The notes under the pieces: model-generated
What the model saw: the letters and a program-made list of their open reading frames with translations, nothing else
Databases searched by the model: none
Told to the model about the DNA's origin: nothing
Made by a program: the position numbers and the translations under genes
Source: Coffea arabica
Taxonomy: Eukaryota > Streptophyta > Magnoliopsida > Gentianales > Rubiaceae
NCBI RefSeq assembly: GCF_036785885.1
Contig: NC_092322.1
Coordinates: forward strand, 35,981,994 to 36,045,993
Length of the DNA: 64,000 bases
Reading direction: 5' to 3'
Shown here: positions 46,058 through 56,718 of the stretch, one piece after another
Layout of the letters: each line of letters starts with the position of its first letter
Position numbering within the stretch: the first letter of the stretch is position 1

Positions 46058-48130
46058 TTTTTTTTTTTTTTTTTGGGCAAAGCCCCAAATTGGGGTAGGG
46101 ATGCCATCCCCTAATTTATTTATACCGAAAAGAAAAAAGAAAAATAGCAAATTAGAGGGGGGCCAAACCTGACCTCTATTGAAGTAAAAAAGAACAATCG
46201 AACGAAATCAACCACACGAGGGTGCCCCACATTTGTGAGATTGTGAGTGAGCATGGGCCTTTGGTTTAACATCTTGACGTGTTTGCATTGTTTTACCTTG
46301 TTTTGAGAGCTGCTTCCTCGTTTTCTTTGATATCACTTGGGTAAATTGCTCGTGAATTAGTGTCTGGTCGTGATATTCGTCTTTATCACGTTGCGAATCA
46401 TCCTTTCCCTCTCCATTTTGGTTATCATTTGTACCTGAATGAAGAAAAGGTTTTAGATGAACGAGAGGAATCTTCCCATGTAATTTCTCCCATTGAAACT
46501 CTTCGAACACATCTTTAAACTGTGGCACATTTTCAAACCGGGACTTTTCCGTTTCTGTTCTTGTAATTGTACCCACAAGGGGTGTGTCTCCAACTAATAC
46601 CACATTATGTGGATCATGACTTTGGGCTACCTTCCCAAGTGCATCGTTTCCCACTTTAGATGTAAATTGCTTACGTTGCTGCGAAGAGTCGCTAGTATCC
46701 ATCGCCTTCTCTGTCGATGCAGCCACTGTGAAGGTTCCATTAGCTGGTGAATGGCCATCCTCAGCCTCCGACTCAGTGAATTCCCCCTCCTCAAGTTGGT
46801 TCGTAGCTTGGGGCTTTACCGAACACATCTCTTCTGTTTCCCGAAACACCTGATCAGCCAACTTATGAATGATTTCACCTGCGGTAGAAACAATGGTCTC
46901 CTCTACTAACGCAGCGACAGACAACCCAGGCTGCTGGGGTTGGGTCGAGACAATCCCTGCCGATGGATGCTCAACCCGCAACTCGCCCTCTTCCAGCGCG
47001 CTTTCCAAAGCTTCCTCTAAGGCATTGCCCCCAGGTCGCTGCACCTCCGGAGTCAGAGTAGGAGCCCCAGGCCTCTCCGTGGGAGTCACCGCATCTCCCA
47101 TAGTTATCTTGTCCAACTCCTCATTGCCGTTTGTCTCCTCGATAGCTGCTGTCGTACCCTCGCCAACCGCATCTGGTTGCTGAAGGAGACGCTGTGGACC
47201 TGCTGTCACCGCCATCCTTCCCATGTCTGAAATCACCCGTGGCACATATCTCCGCCGCTGCTGCTGGCCATTAGCCACTGGCCGCAGAGATGGGTCCTTC
47301 CGAAAGCACGAACCAACCCCGTGGCCAAACATACTACAAAAGGAGCAGTACTCAGGCAATCCCTCCAACTCCACCGGCTGCCAAAACCCATAGTTATCGT
47401 CACCTATCCAGACCCGCTGCACTGGCGGCGCCGAGATGCAGAGCTCCACCAGTACCCGTGCTACCGAGGGGCTCCTAAGGTCACTAGTAGCAGCGTCTAC
47501 TCGCAACGGCCTCCCCAATGTTGCAGCAAGCCGCAGCAGTTGTTGTTTTTGAAAAAAGGGTAGGGGCAACTCAGGAAAGGCCACCCACACCGGAGCAATT
47601 GCCAACTCCTGATTTGCTTTGAACTCCAAAGACCATTTGGATATTGACATCGGAGAACTGCGTACGTACCACACCCTCCTTGCGAAAAGCCTGGTGTAAT
47701 CTTCCTCCAACGCCGGCCGAAGCAGTACATGTTTTTGATCCAGCAATCCCACCGCACACTCCCCTTTAAGGCTTAGAGATGTGATGAACTTTCTGATGAG
47801 TTCCATTGAAGGCCTGGTGAACGCAAACCTCCCGACAAGAGCATTCTGGAAAGGTTCGGCAAGCTTGGCGATGTCTTGTTTGGTGAGGCGGAGAGCAGGT
47901 TCTCCCCTGAAGGTGGAGACCTCCCCCAACGCATCTGAGGCTGCAACCGCAGCCCCACCCGAGTCAACCGCCGCAAACGACCTGCCCTGCGGCGGCCCTC
48001 CCTCTAGAGCCGACTCTGACGACCCGTTGGCCGCCATGCACTAGTTAGGATAAACCCTAGCTGCCTGCTGAGATCCGAGTTTTTCGCTCATCCTATCTGT
48101 TAGTCTTGATATAATGGTAGTCTTGATCCA
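46058..48130 (-). mobile_element. L1-type LINE copy with ORF1 only
   Basis: A poly-T tract (46056-46074) marks a poly-A tail on the minus strand. An 11-bp target duplication CACCTAAACTT is present at 46047-46057 and 48131-48141. The insert reads 5' to 3' on the minus strand: a short leader, ORF1 (48037-46208), then about 130 bp of 3' sequence directly before the poly-A. The several-kilobase endonuclease/reverse-transcriptase ORF2 expected after ORF1 is missing. Both ends of the retrotransposition event are present, so this is an internally deleted or ORF1-only element mobilised in trans. Its GC content is visibly higher than its surroundings. Confidence 0.85.
46208..48037 (-). CDS. LINE ORF1-like protein, DUF4283 and zinc knuckle
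   Basis: This 609-codon frame has no internal stop. The N-terminal third (about residues 55-215) resembles the DUF4283 domain of plant L1 ORF1 proteins (KQDIAKLAEPFQNALVGRF, then WVAFPELPLPFF). It is followed at about 231-244 by a CCHC zinc knuckle, CSFCSMFGHGVGSC (C-x2-C-x4-H-x4-C). The remainder is low-complexity, acidic and polar, and ends in a basic tail (SKKTRKQLSKQGK). ORF1 proteins bind RNA and form the LINE ribonucleoprotein. An intact frame this long implies recent insertion. It is a mobile-element protein and not a host gene. Confidence 0.85.
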   Translation of the reverse strand: MAANGSSESALEGGPPQGRSFAAVDSGGAAVAASDALGEVSTFRGEPALRLTKQDIAKLAEPFQNALVGRFAFTRPSMELIRKFITSLSLKGECAVGLLDQKHVLLRPALEEDYTRLFARRVWYVRSSPMSISKWSLEFKANQELAIAPVWVAFPELPLPFFQKQQLLRLAATLGRPLRVDAATSDLRSPSVARVLVELCISAPPVQRVWIGDDNYGFWQPVELEGLPEYCSFCSMFGHGVGSCFRKDPSLRPVANGQQQRRRYVPRVISDMGRMAVTAGPQRLLQQPDAVGEGTTAAIEETNGNEELDKITMGDAVTPTERPGAPTLTPEVQRPGGNALEEALESALEEGELRVEHPSAGIVSTQPQQPGLSVAALVEETIVSTAGEIIHKLADQVFRETEEMCSVKPQATNQLEEGEFTESEAEDGHSPANGTFTVAASTEKAMDTSDSSQQRKQFTSKVGNDALGKVAQSHDPHNVVLVGDTPLVGTITRTETEKSRFENVPQFKDVFEEFQWEKLHGKIPLVHLKPFLHSGTNDNQNGEGKDDSQRDKDEYHDQTLIHEQFTQVISKKTRKQLSKQGKTMQTRQDVKPKAHAHSQSHKCGAPSCG

Positions 48131-48141
48131 CACCTAAACTT

Positions 48142-48624
48142 GATATAATGGTAGTGTATAATTTGAATTTTGTTTCTTGAACATGTAGCTTGCAATATTA
48201 TGGGATAATTTCAGAAATCTCCACTAAGGTTATTGACAATTTCACTTGTCTCTCCTCAACTTTTGGAAATCTCACATACTCCTAGCAGACAATTGGGACC
48301 TGTTGTTGACTAAAGGCGCAGCAAAATACTTATTTCTCACCTTTGGTGATATTAACTAAACAATTTCTCACCTTCAAATGTAATTTGCAAAAAATTAAGT
48401 CAAGTCTTATTTCCACAACCTTGTAATACGATGCAAAAAGAAAATGTTAAACAAACAAAAATTATTCTCACCCTTGATTCTACTGCACCTTTCACAAGGG
48501 AAAAAAAAAGCTGTTCTCTAATTTTCTATGATTACTTTCTCTTCTAAGCTTTAATTGACGCTCATCAAGCCTTATATATTTTAGTATAAACTTCCAAGCT
48601 ATTAATAAGAAACTTGTAACATCA
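48142..48624. other. Intergenic with GGGATAATTT repeat fragment
   Basis: No gene. A fragment of the dispersed repeat described at 45130-45470 lies at about 48201-48400. Confidence 0.5.
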
Positions 48625-49990
48625 CCATTTTACAAATTTAAATTTTGATAAACTTGTCTTGGTTGCTGGAAACTGTGGTCTAACTTTTTTAGCCTTTTTG
48701 CTTTTTTTTTTGCCCAAATTACTACTGCACTTTATCTTTTGTGGAAAGAGAACAAGATAGCCTAAAAACAAGATGACAATATAGTTGAGGGTGAAATAGT
48801 TGATTTGGTGGTTACTGTTCGTGGGAATATTATATCGAACCAAAAAACAGGGTAAAAGGAAAAAAATTCTCAGCTAGAACAATCCTACTACTTTTAAGAT
48901 TGGATAATCTCTCTCTTTGCCTACAAATTTTTAAGTATTTTAAAAACAATACAGTTTTTACAAAAAGGAGCAAATAAACATGATATTCTTTTTTGAAGCA
49001 CAAAATCATTTTCTTGAATTGCATTCAACATTTTTTAAACTAGCTTGAGAGAACATATTGTATGTCTCATTTCCTGTAACTCTTAACAGTGGTTGTTGTT
49101 TTTTAGGAAAATTGATAAAGTGAATGAGCAAAAAAGTCCAAATCTTTGTTTGAATACATGTAAAAGGTTCTTTTTATTTGTTTGGACTTTTATTCAGTTT
49201 TTTTTTATTTTTTGTAAATTACTTTTCGATACAAATTCTTGTTTCAAAGTACTATTATTCAGCCAAATCATCAGCAATGCATTTAATCAACTACATTGAG
49301 ATATAACCTATATTAATGCATTTCTTCTCATCATCACATTAGGCAATGGTGAAGACTGAAGCATTTATGTCTCTCCTTGATTTGGTGCGATCATTCAACT
49401 CATCAGGTTGGATATAATTGCATGTGTATGTTAATTCAGTTCAATGATATATAATTACTGATCATGTCCCTTCTTCTTCATCTGTACCAAATTGTTTGTA
49501 CCATTCTATCAAGCCAGCATTATCCATCATAATCTGTTTGTAAAATGTTCTCCATGTTCCTTTCTGGTTTGATGTTTAATAATGTACACTTTATGATCCA
49601 TCATAATCTGTTTGTAAAATGTTCTCCAAGTTCTTTCCTGATTTTGATGTTTAATACAGTGTTCATGATCCCAATTTGTACCATTCTATCAAGCCAGCAT
49701 TATCCATCATAATCTGTACCATTCTATCAAGCCAGCATTATCCATCATAATCTGTTTGTAAAATGTTCTCCATGTTCCTTTCTGGTTTGATGTTTAATAA
49801 TATACACTTTATGATCCATCATAATCTGTTTGTAAAATGTTCTCCAAGTTCTTTCCTGATTTTGATGTTTAATACAGTGTTCATGATCCCAATTTTTCAA
49901 ATATTCTTCAATCCCGCTACAGATTGATATGATCCTTAAAACTAGCTTTTGTAGAATGTTCTCCATGTTCTTTTCTGATTTGATGTTTAA
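48625..49990 (+). pseudogene. Relic of a third NLR locus, gene body lost
   Basis: The segment 48625-48985 is the reverse complement of 25530-25990, which lies about 1.5 kb upstream of the left NLR's start. The segment 49320-49990 matches in direct orientation the 3' terminal exon and tail repeats of the right NLR (40125-40690), including TCTTCTCATCATCACATTAG and CTCATCAGGTT. Their order and orientation are those of the 5' and 3' flanks of a plus-strand copy with about 335 bp left between them instead of a 4 kb gene. The tail contains three tandem copies of a GTACCATTCTATCAAGCC unit (about 49498, 49678 and 49718). No NLR coding domain remains. Confidence 0.65.
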
Positions 49991-51206
49991 CAGTGTTTAT
50001 GATTTTTTGAGTGGATAATGAAACAAAACTGCGGCTTTGGAACTACGAAACGAAAAGATGAGGCATTCAGGCACTTGTTCTTTGCATGCTCTTTTATTTA
50101 TTTATTTTTTTTGAGATAAGAAGTAGACCTGTCAATTGACTTGGGCTAACCCAAGTAACACCCCATCAACCTCAAATGTAGTAGGTTGTGCCTCATGCAA
50201 TGCGGGCTGAGTTGATGTGGACTAAACTATTTTGCCTGATTTAAATGTGAACTAAGTTTTAGTTGTACTGAATTTAATCCACTTAATTCTCAGTCCGAAT
50301 AATATGTATACTAGAGCTCATAGTGGGAATTAAGAAGATTTATTTCTCTAAATCCAGACAAATATTTGAAATTTAGATGCCTAATTTTATGATAAATTGT
50401 TCTTTTTCAATTTCTAGTTGATAGATTTATGGATGTTATAGTAAACTATATGATTTTTTGTTATAAAATTTAAACTTTTAGAACATCTATGGATTAGTTG
50501 GCTGTTTGGTTCAATTAGATTTTGTGAACGTTAAAAGTACATGACATGAATTTGCGCCTATCCGAATTAGGCCAAGTGCCCTATTTTTATTTTGAGTCGA
50601 GCATGAGTTACAAAAATGTGATTCTAGTTGAGTAGAATTTGGATTCAAAAAAACGATATTTTATGTCAACTGAGTTTAAGCATCTTAACACCCAACTCAC
50701 ATAGTCCAATTGATAGGATAAGAAGGCAACTAATTGAAATAGATTCAGCCAACGAAGGAATACTTTGTGACTAATGAATGGAAATTGCGTGAAAGTTTGT
50801 TGTTGTTTGATTAAGCAACGTTGTACATTAAAATATTTAGCTCTAAGTTCCGTCATTATGTCTTTAATGTCATGCATTCTATCAAATTCTTTAGTTTTCA
50901 ATATAGAGGGGGGGATATTTAATAACTATTGTACTAACATTTACGTATATCCACTAAATTTTAGATCCATCTTAAAGAACACAAATCCCAATGTGGTAAT
51001 AGTTAAGATTCCAAGAACGTAGGTGAGAAAAAATTGAGCAATAAATATCCTATAGCTTCAATTGTGTTTATAATACCTATACAAGATCAATTTCTTTAAA
51101 AAGACAGAAATTCTACAAGTAACAGAGAAAGATTTTGGCTTTTGATGATCAGCTATTGGGAACCATATGTCATTTAAATCTTGAGAATAACTTTTTCTAA
51201 TGTTTT
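49991..51206. other. Intergenic, no gene seen
   Basis: AT-rich non-coding DNA. At about 50127 the text AGACCTGTCAATTGACTTGGGC resembles the terminus of hAT-type elements, but no partner end was found. Confidence 0.5.
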
Positions 51207-52239
51207 GATAGGATTATACCTGGCAATTGGACGGGTTGGGCGGGTTGATATTGGGTTTTTACTTAAATGGGTTATACCCAACCCGCCCAACTTTAAATCG
51301 GATTAGTTTTGGGTTGGGTCATATTGGGTCATCTCAAATTCAAGAGTCAAATATGACCCAATATATTAATTAATAGATTTTAATACATAAATTCTCTCAA
51401 ATATATTTTTGCATACAAAATTTTTTTTTCACACACTAAAACAATTTTGGTCCAACTTGAATATAGCATGAAAAAATTTTATACCAATATTAAACAAGAT
51501 CCAATCACGCCTTAATTAAATTGAAACTTGATAAGAGAGATACAATTCTCAACCAATTAGTTCAAATATCACTATCCAATTCATTTGAGATTTGTGACTT
51601 TTGGGTTCCTTTTATTCATTATTAAATAACCTCACTTTGCACTTTTTACACAATTATTGTGGTTGAATATCAATCGTGTCTTGCGATAAACCTTCATGTC
51701 AAGGGCCAAAAAAGGGAAAAAAAAGACGAAGAAGAAAGAAAATTGGACCCATGAATGATCTAATTGACAAATTTTAATTAATAATGGAGCAACTTATGAA
51801 AGCAATTAAAAATTTGCCTGCATATTTTGCTAGATTTTTTAGGGACTAGTAAATGTTTAAAAACACGAGTTGCTAATAGAATCTCCCCATCCAAAAGATA
51901 ACAATGGAAAAAAATATGTATATGTACATTAACATGCAGTTGAACAGTAATCTTCACAATCCTAAAACCAATTAGTAAAGGAACAAGATGTCTATGGACT
52001 TGCAAGTTTGCTGTCTTAAAGGGAAAAAAAAAAAAAACAGCAAGCCCTTTGCAGTTGACAAGAATGTGCCAAAATGCTTAAAGTTCAAAAAATGGTGGTG
52101 GATTGAAAATTCCCAGACGAGAGGCCTCCATTGTTTTTTTAAGTTGGGTAATGGATATCCAACTTAATTACCCAAACCGCCCAAAATACATGTGGGTTTT
52201 TATTACCCAACTCAAAATTAACCCAACACCCAATTTACC

Positions 52240-53650
52240 TGACAGGTGCCGAACCTGCACAATAATAAATACCTACTCGAGAAAAATACAGATTTTGTAT
52301 ATAGCGGTGAGTAGGATCGAATCCACAGGGACTGGGGATAATTCGTTTCTTCTAGAGTCCAAAGTATGGGGGGTTTTTGGGATTAAATGCTAACTAAATA
52401 AATTAACTGCAGAAAATAATTGATTAAGAGAAACTCTAGCCAAGGATACACTTCAGAAATGGTTCATGCACTGATCATCGATGCATAGTTAATTCCACAT
52501 TTATTAATAGATTGGTTATAGTTGTCATACACGCGATAAACAACCAACCCTTCCTTAATTTATCGATAGTCAAGGTACGATCGTTAACTATTTTTCTAAC
52601 CCAAAAACAACCCTAGATACGACCGTAGGATTTAATTTTTGGTTTGCATTAATAATTAGAAAGGCCCAATCCTAACTAACAAACACGCTACGAGGGTTTG
52701 TTTAAACTAGATCGTATGTTCCCTTGACATAAACCCAATTACGCCAGTTGCTACTGAGATAGAGATAACGAACAATTACAGATTCAATCACCCCTAACTA
52801 GCAAAATGGCCTATATGAAGAATTAATTATTGCGCACTAATCAATCATTCACACGAGCTATAGCAATTAAAAGCAGGGAATATATAAATATCAATAAATG
52901 AGGAAGCGATTAAAGTAAATTCGATCTCACAATAATTGTAGAATCAAATCTTCAGTTGTCTCTTGACTAGAATTAGGAGGTTAGTCCTCCATTAATGGAG
53001 AACAACCATGCGAAAAAGCTATCTGAATCTTACCAAATTGTTCCTGGCCAAATCGGCCAAGGAAGAAAAGTAAAAGACGAAAATCAAAATCCAAGCAATT
53101 GTCCTCCCCCAAGGTCGGCTAAAAAGGAAATGTACAAAGACCTAAGTCCCAGCCGAATTGTTCCGCCGAATTTGTTGCTGCCCCCAACTCTTAATCACAC
53201 GGGATCCGGCCTTTTTTCCCTTCTTTGCTTTGTTTTCTCCCAAATTAGCCAAAGCCCAAATACAAAGGTCCACCACCGTGGCTTTCTCTCGATGGTCCCC
53301 ACATAGCAAAGCCAAACGGAAATTCATGCCAAGCCAAGCAGATCTACTAGGAGTCTAATACTTCCCTCTTTTTCCTTTTGGTAGCCACGAAATTGAAGGA
53401 ATTGATTTTCCTAATTTTTAGCTTTTTGAAACCAAATAGACTTCCTCCTAATCTTCCGTTAATAGTCCACGTAGATTCCATTTTGAATTAGAAAACTCTT
53501 GAAAAATCACATCTTGTATCTTTTTTTGCTCCACCTTCCTACAATTAATACCAAATACCAAATATAAGTAGAATCAATCAATTAAAATAATATTTGGCTA
53601 AAATCTAGGAAAAAATAATTATAAATTTAGCAACAAATTATGACCTATCA
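52240..53650 (-). repeat. 3' LTR (by element sense)
   Basis: 1411 bp, written on the plus strand as TGACAGGTGCCGAACC...ATGACCTATCA. It matches 56719-58127 with scattered substitutions. Short frames inside it (52995-53306 and the matching 57474-57836) are conserved only because the LTRs are copies. Confidence 0.92.
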
Positions 53651-53664
53651 ATTTCCCCCACACC
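53651..53664 (-). other. Polypurine tract
   Basis: Directly next to the LTR the minus strand reads GTGTGGGGGAAAT, a purine-rich run in the position used to prime plus-strand DNA synthesis. A second similar run lies at 54621-54631. Confidence 0.75.
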
Positions 53665-53669
53665 TAAAC

Positions 53670-54661
53670 CATGCTTGTCCTCAAGCATGAGAACAACAAA
53701 TCTAGCAATCCAATTCAAACAATGGCTATTGCTCAAATCTTCTATTGCCAAAATACAATTAAAATACATGTCAAGTATTAGTGGCAATTTGCAAGAAATA
53801 TCTCTCCAATTAGCTTTCAAGATCAAGAACTTTTTCAATTTATGACTAACTAATCTAAGCATATAAAATATTCAACTAGCATCCATAAGCAAATGGTTCG
53901 ACTATTAAGCAAAATCTCAACAATAAAATTCATGGATCAGCGAGCTAGCAATTCATTCATATTTTTCACTATTAGCACTTTTTTTTTTGAATATCCCCAC
54001 TTGATTGTTTTTTTTTTTTTGGAATGCTTAGTTTTTAGCCATTCAAGCGTTTTGACGCGAACTCCGACATTGGCCAAATGAAGGAGCCCGGTTACTTAGC
54101 CATCATCGCTTAAAAACCACATACTCATAGCTATCGTCGCTTTTTGACGCGAAAGTCGACACTTGTGGTGAAAACTCCCGGTTACTAGGCAACGATACTA
54201 GCGGAGTATAGCCGAATACTATTCATAAATAAGCACCAAATTAAAATTAATAATCACACAAACCCGCTTCATTTCTTAAACATGGAGAACTAAGATTAAT
54301 AGTTGAACCAATTTGCATAAAAAAAATGCTAGACAAATATTTACAATACTTAGAGAAGTTAACCAAAAAGTGTAAAAGTCACAAAATCTCAAATATTCAC
54401 CAAAGAAATACCCTTAAACTCAACCATGTCATACTCAACACCTTAAAGTGTAAAATTTTAGCAATAGAAAAATTTGAGACATCTAACCATCATTTATCAG
54501 GAATAATCACAAACATGCACAAAAATAGGCAAAAAATTGGACAAAATTCGACAAAGTCAAACAAAAAATTCCAACAAAAATGCCTACAGTTACACTTTTT
54601 CAATAAAATACCAATATAATACTCCCCCCACACCTAAATCTTACATTGTCCCTAATGTAAG
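53670..54661. repeat. Two covarying hairpins beside polypurine-like tracts
   Basis: CATGCTT-GTCCTC-AAGCATG (53670-53689) and CTTACATT-GTCCCT-AATGTAAG (54640-54661) each lie just after CCCCCACACCTAAA. The loop start GTCC and the upstream text are kept while the stems differ on both sides and still pair perfectly. Confidence 0.8.
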
Positions 54662-54944
54662 AGATAAAAAATAGAATACGAAACAAAAAGGGACAACGAA
54701 ACTTCCCTGATCATCAAAGGTGGGCAGTGGCACGACTGTAGGTGAGCGGCAAAAGACATGTAGAACTTGATAGCAAAACTGATGATGATGAAGGCTATGA
54801 TCGGCAGCTAAGGCTGTCGGGTGGCTCACAATGGATGAGGAAGAATTACGCGCGATAAATAGTGATAATCAGGAATCGACGACCCACGATGAACAGCATA
54901 ACGGTGGCGATGGAATTTGAGGTCCTTTGGTTGCGGTCTTGTGA

Positions 54945-55060
54945 CTGGAAAAGAAAAGAAAGGAATAAAAAGGAAAGGGAGAGAAGAAGAAAAGAGAGAA
55001 AGAAAGAAAAAAGAAAAAAGAAAAAAGAAAAAAGAAAAAGAAAAGAAAAGAATTTTTTTT
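54945..55060 (+). repeat. Purine-rich GAAAA-type simple repeat
   Basis: About 115 bp of nearly pure A and G (AAAAAAGAAAAAAG units) inside the retrotransposon. It explains the overlapping lysine/arginine-rich and phenylalanine-rich open frames here, which are not genes. Confidence 0.85.
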
Positions 55061-55065
55061 TGAAA

Positions 55066-55372
55066 CCACCACGTTAGACGTGGGCACGCCTAACTGCCAT
55101 TGAATCTTCTGACCAGCCCACGAAAATTAAGCTCCTTAAGCGTGACCACTTGGCGTGGGCACGCCTAACTACTAGAGAGTCTTCTGACCATTTTTCAGAA
55201 ATTGAGTTCCTTAGGCGTGACCACTTGGCGTGGGCACGCCTAACTATTATAGAGTTTTCAGACCGCAGACGAAAATTGCCTCCCTTAAGCGTTGCCATCT
55301 GGCGTGGGCATGTCTAACTATTGGAGAGTCTTCTGACCGCAGAAAAATACTTGCATTCCTTAGGCGTGCTTG
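55066..55372. repeat. Four-copy tandem repeat, period 74-79 bp
   Basis: Copies start at about 55066, 55145, 55221 and 55295. Each carries GGCGTGGGCACGCCTAACT (or a close variant), TCTTCTGACC and CCTTARGCGTG. The GGCGTG-GG-CACGCC core is itself an inverted repeat. Periods are mostly not multiples of three, so this is not a coding repeat. Confidence 0.88.
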
Positions 55373-55646
55373 AAGTGGAAAGAATTTCAAATTAGTTTGC
55401 AAACGATAGACAAACTTTCGCCCAACTACCAGCTTCCTGTCACAAAAGCAACAAATCACTAAATACAACTAACACTTAACAAAAATTCCAAAAACATAAG
55501 GAAACTAAAACAAAGGCCTTGGGTTGCCTCCCAAGCAGCGCCTTTCTTTAATGTCTTTGGCTAGACATTGTCCTGTTTATTCATGGAGGATAAAATCGCG
55601 TAGCTCGCTTCAGTGCTTCATCTTCTATGTAATCCTGATAACCCTC

Positions 55647-56279
55647 TTAAATAGAGTAATTCTTGAGCACACGAGCTACGGTCTTCCATGGATTAGTAGA
55701 TGGCTCCAAACAAACAAGTGATGATCTTAAATCTTCACTCACTCCTCCATCAAGAGCACTTATTGGTTCGAGATATTTTGCCATCATGATTCTTAACTTA
55801 TTCCTAGCATGAAATTCAAAATCGTCTGGTATAATAAAATCAATTTCACTAACAGGAATTAAAGAATAAGAGTCAAGAAAATATTGATCAAGGAATGGAG
55901 GAGATGTCACCGCATTTGGAGATTGTTCACTAGATTCATTCACTTGAACCATTTGATGTTGGGGTCTCAATTCTTGCGCTTCAACTTTCTTTTCAACTGC
56001 ATCTTTAGATTCTTCTTCTTGAGACTTTTGCAGTAACATGTTATTTGTCAGAATAATTGCACTCTCATCTTCCTCATGGTCGATAATAGTCGGTGAGGGT
56101 AATTCTTCATAAACTGGAGAAATCAATTTGCTCATTTTAGATGCCCATTCACGCCTTCCTTCTTTCATCTCTTTACTCATCCTTTGTGTCTCCTGTTGAA
56201 GTTGATGTACCTCCTGTTGAATTTGATATGTGTTAGTAGCTATTAATTCAACTATTTCTTCAAGAGACATATCTGACAT
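55647..56279 (-). pseudogene. Gag-like fragment, downstream part
   Basis: A 210-codon frame starting MSDMSLEEIVELIATNTYQI with a coiled-coil-prone, glutamine/glutamate-rich first third (about residues 5-50) and an acidic middle. It continues the reading direction of 56315-56605 in a neighbouring frame, and codons upstream of its first methionine remain open towards that fragment, so a single frameshift near 56340-56360 probably separates them. The domain assignment rests on position after the primer-binding site and general composition; no nucleocapsid zinc knuckle is seen. Confidence 0.5.
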
Positions 56280-56314
56280 GGATGACGGTTCTTGAGACTC
56301 TAGCTGTTGAAAAT

Positions 56315-56605
56315 CTATTGGCCTTTGTTCATAATTAAAATTGGAATCATCCCACCACCTTGATCATACCCGTTTGAATAAGGGTCATACCACGTCTGAT
56401 ATTGAGGCGAAAAATTTCCAAAAGTATCTATTGGAGCACTTAGACCATCTTGAAATGCAGGGCATATGTCGATTGAATGATTTGGGGCAAAATAAGTTCC
56501 ACAATTTGCAGCAGCCCATTGATCATTAGAAAAAGCACAAGCCTCATAATCCTTTCTAGAAATAAAATCCAGTCTATCACCAAAATACGGAATGTTAACA
56601 GCCAT
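56315..56605 (-). pseudogene. Gag-like fragment, upstream part
   Basis: A 96-codon frame beginning MAVNIPYFGDRLDF about 90 bp inside the primer-binding site. It has a CGTYFAPNHSIDICPAF segment that resembles the spaced Cys/His region seen in plant gag-related proteins with one cysteine missing, followed by an aromatic, Tyr/Gln/Gly-rich stretch. The frame is lost near 56345 where the downstream fragment takes over in another frame. Confidence 0.5.
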
Positions 56606-56695
56606 AAACTATATATAAAAAAAAATAAGAGAAAAATAAAATAAAAAAATGAAAAAAAAATGAACTAAAAAAGAAACAAATTAATCAGGCACCAG

Positions 56696-56713
56696 TCCCC
56701 GGCAACGGCGCCA
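56696..56713 (-). other. Primer-binding site matching tRNA-Asp
   Basis: The minus strand reads TGGCGCCGTTGCCGGGGA, complementary to the 3' end of plant tRNA-Asp including CCA. It starts five bases inside the LTR (56719), the expected place for priming minus-strand DNA synthesis, and fixes the element's orientation. Confidence 0.9.
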
Positions 56714-56718
56714 AAAAT

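Noticed and set aside
47290..47563. Plus-strand frames opposite the LINE ORF1
   Set aside because: They are shadows of the GC-rich ORF1, which has a zinc knuckle and the proper position in the element.
52995..53306. 103-codon frame repeated at 57474-57836
   Set aside because: Both copies lie in the two LTRs, so their similarity reflects LTR identity and not coding conservation.
54862..55087. Lys/Arg-rich and Phe-rich proteins
   Set aside because: They are translations of a GAAAA-type simple repeat on either strand.
55066..55372. CRISPR-like array
   Set aside because: Units are contiguous 74-79 bp repeats in a plant retrotransposon, without unique spacers or cas genes.
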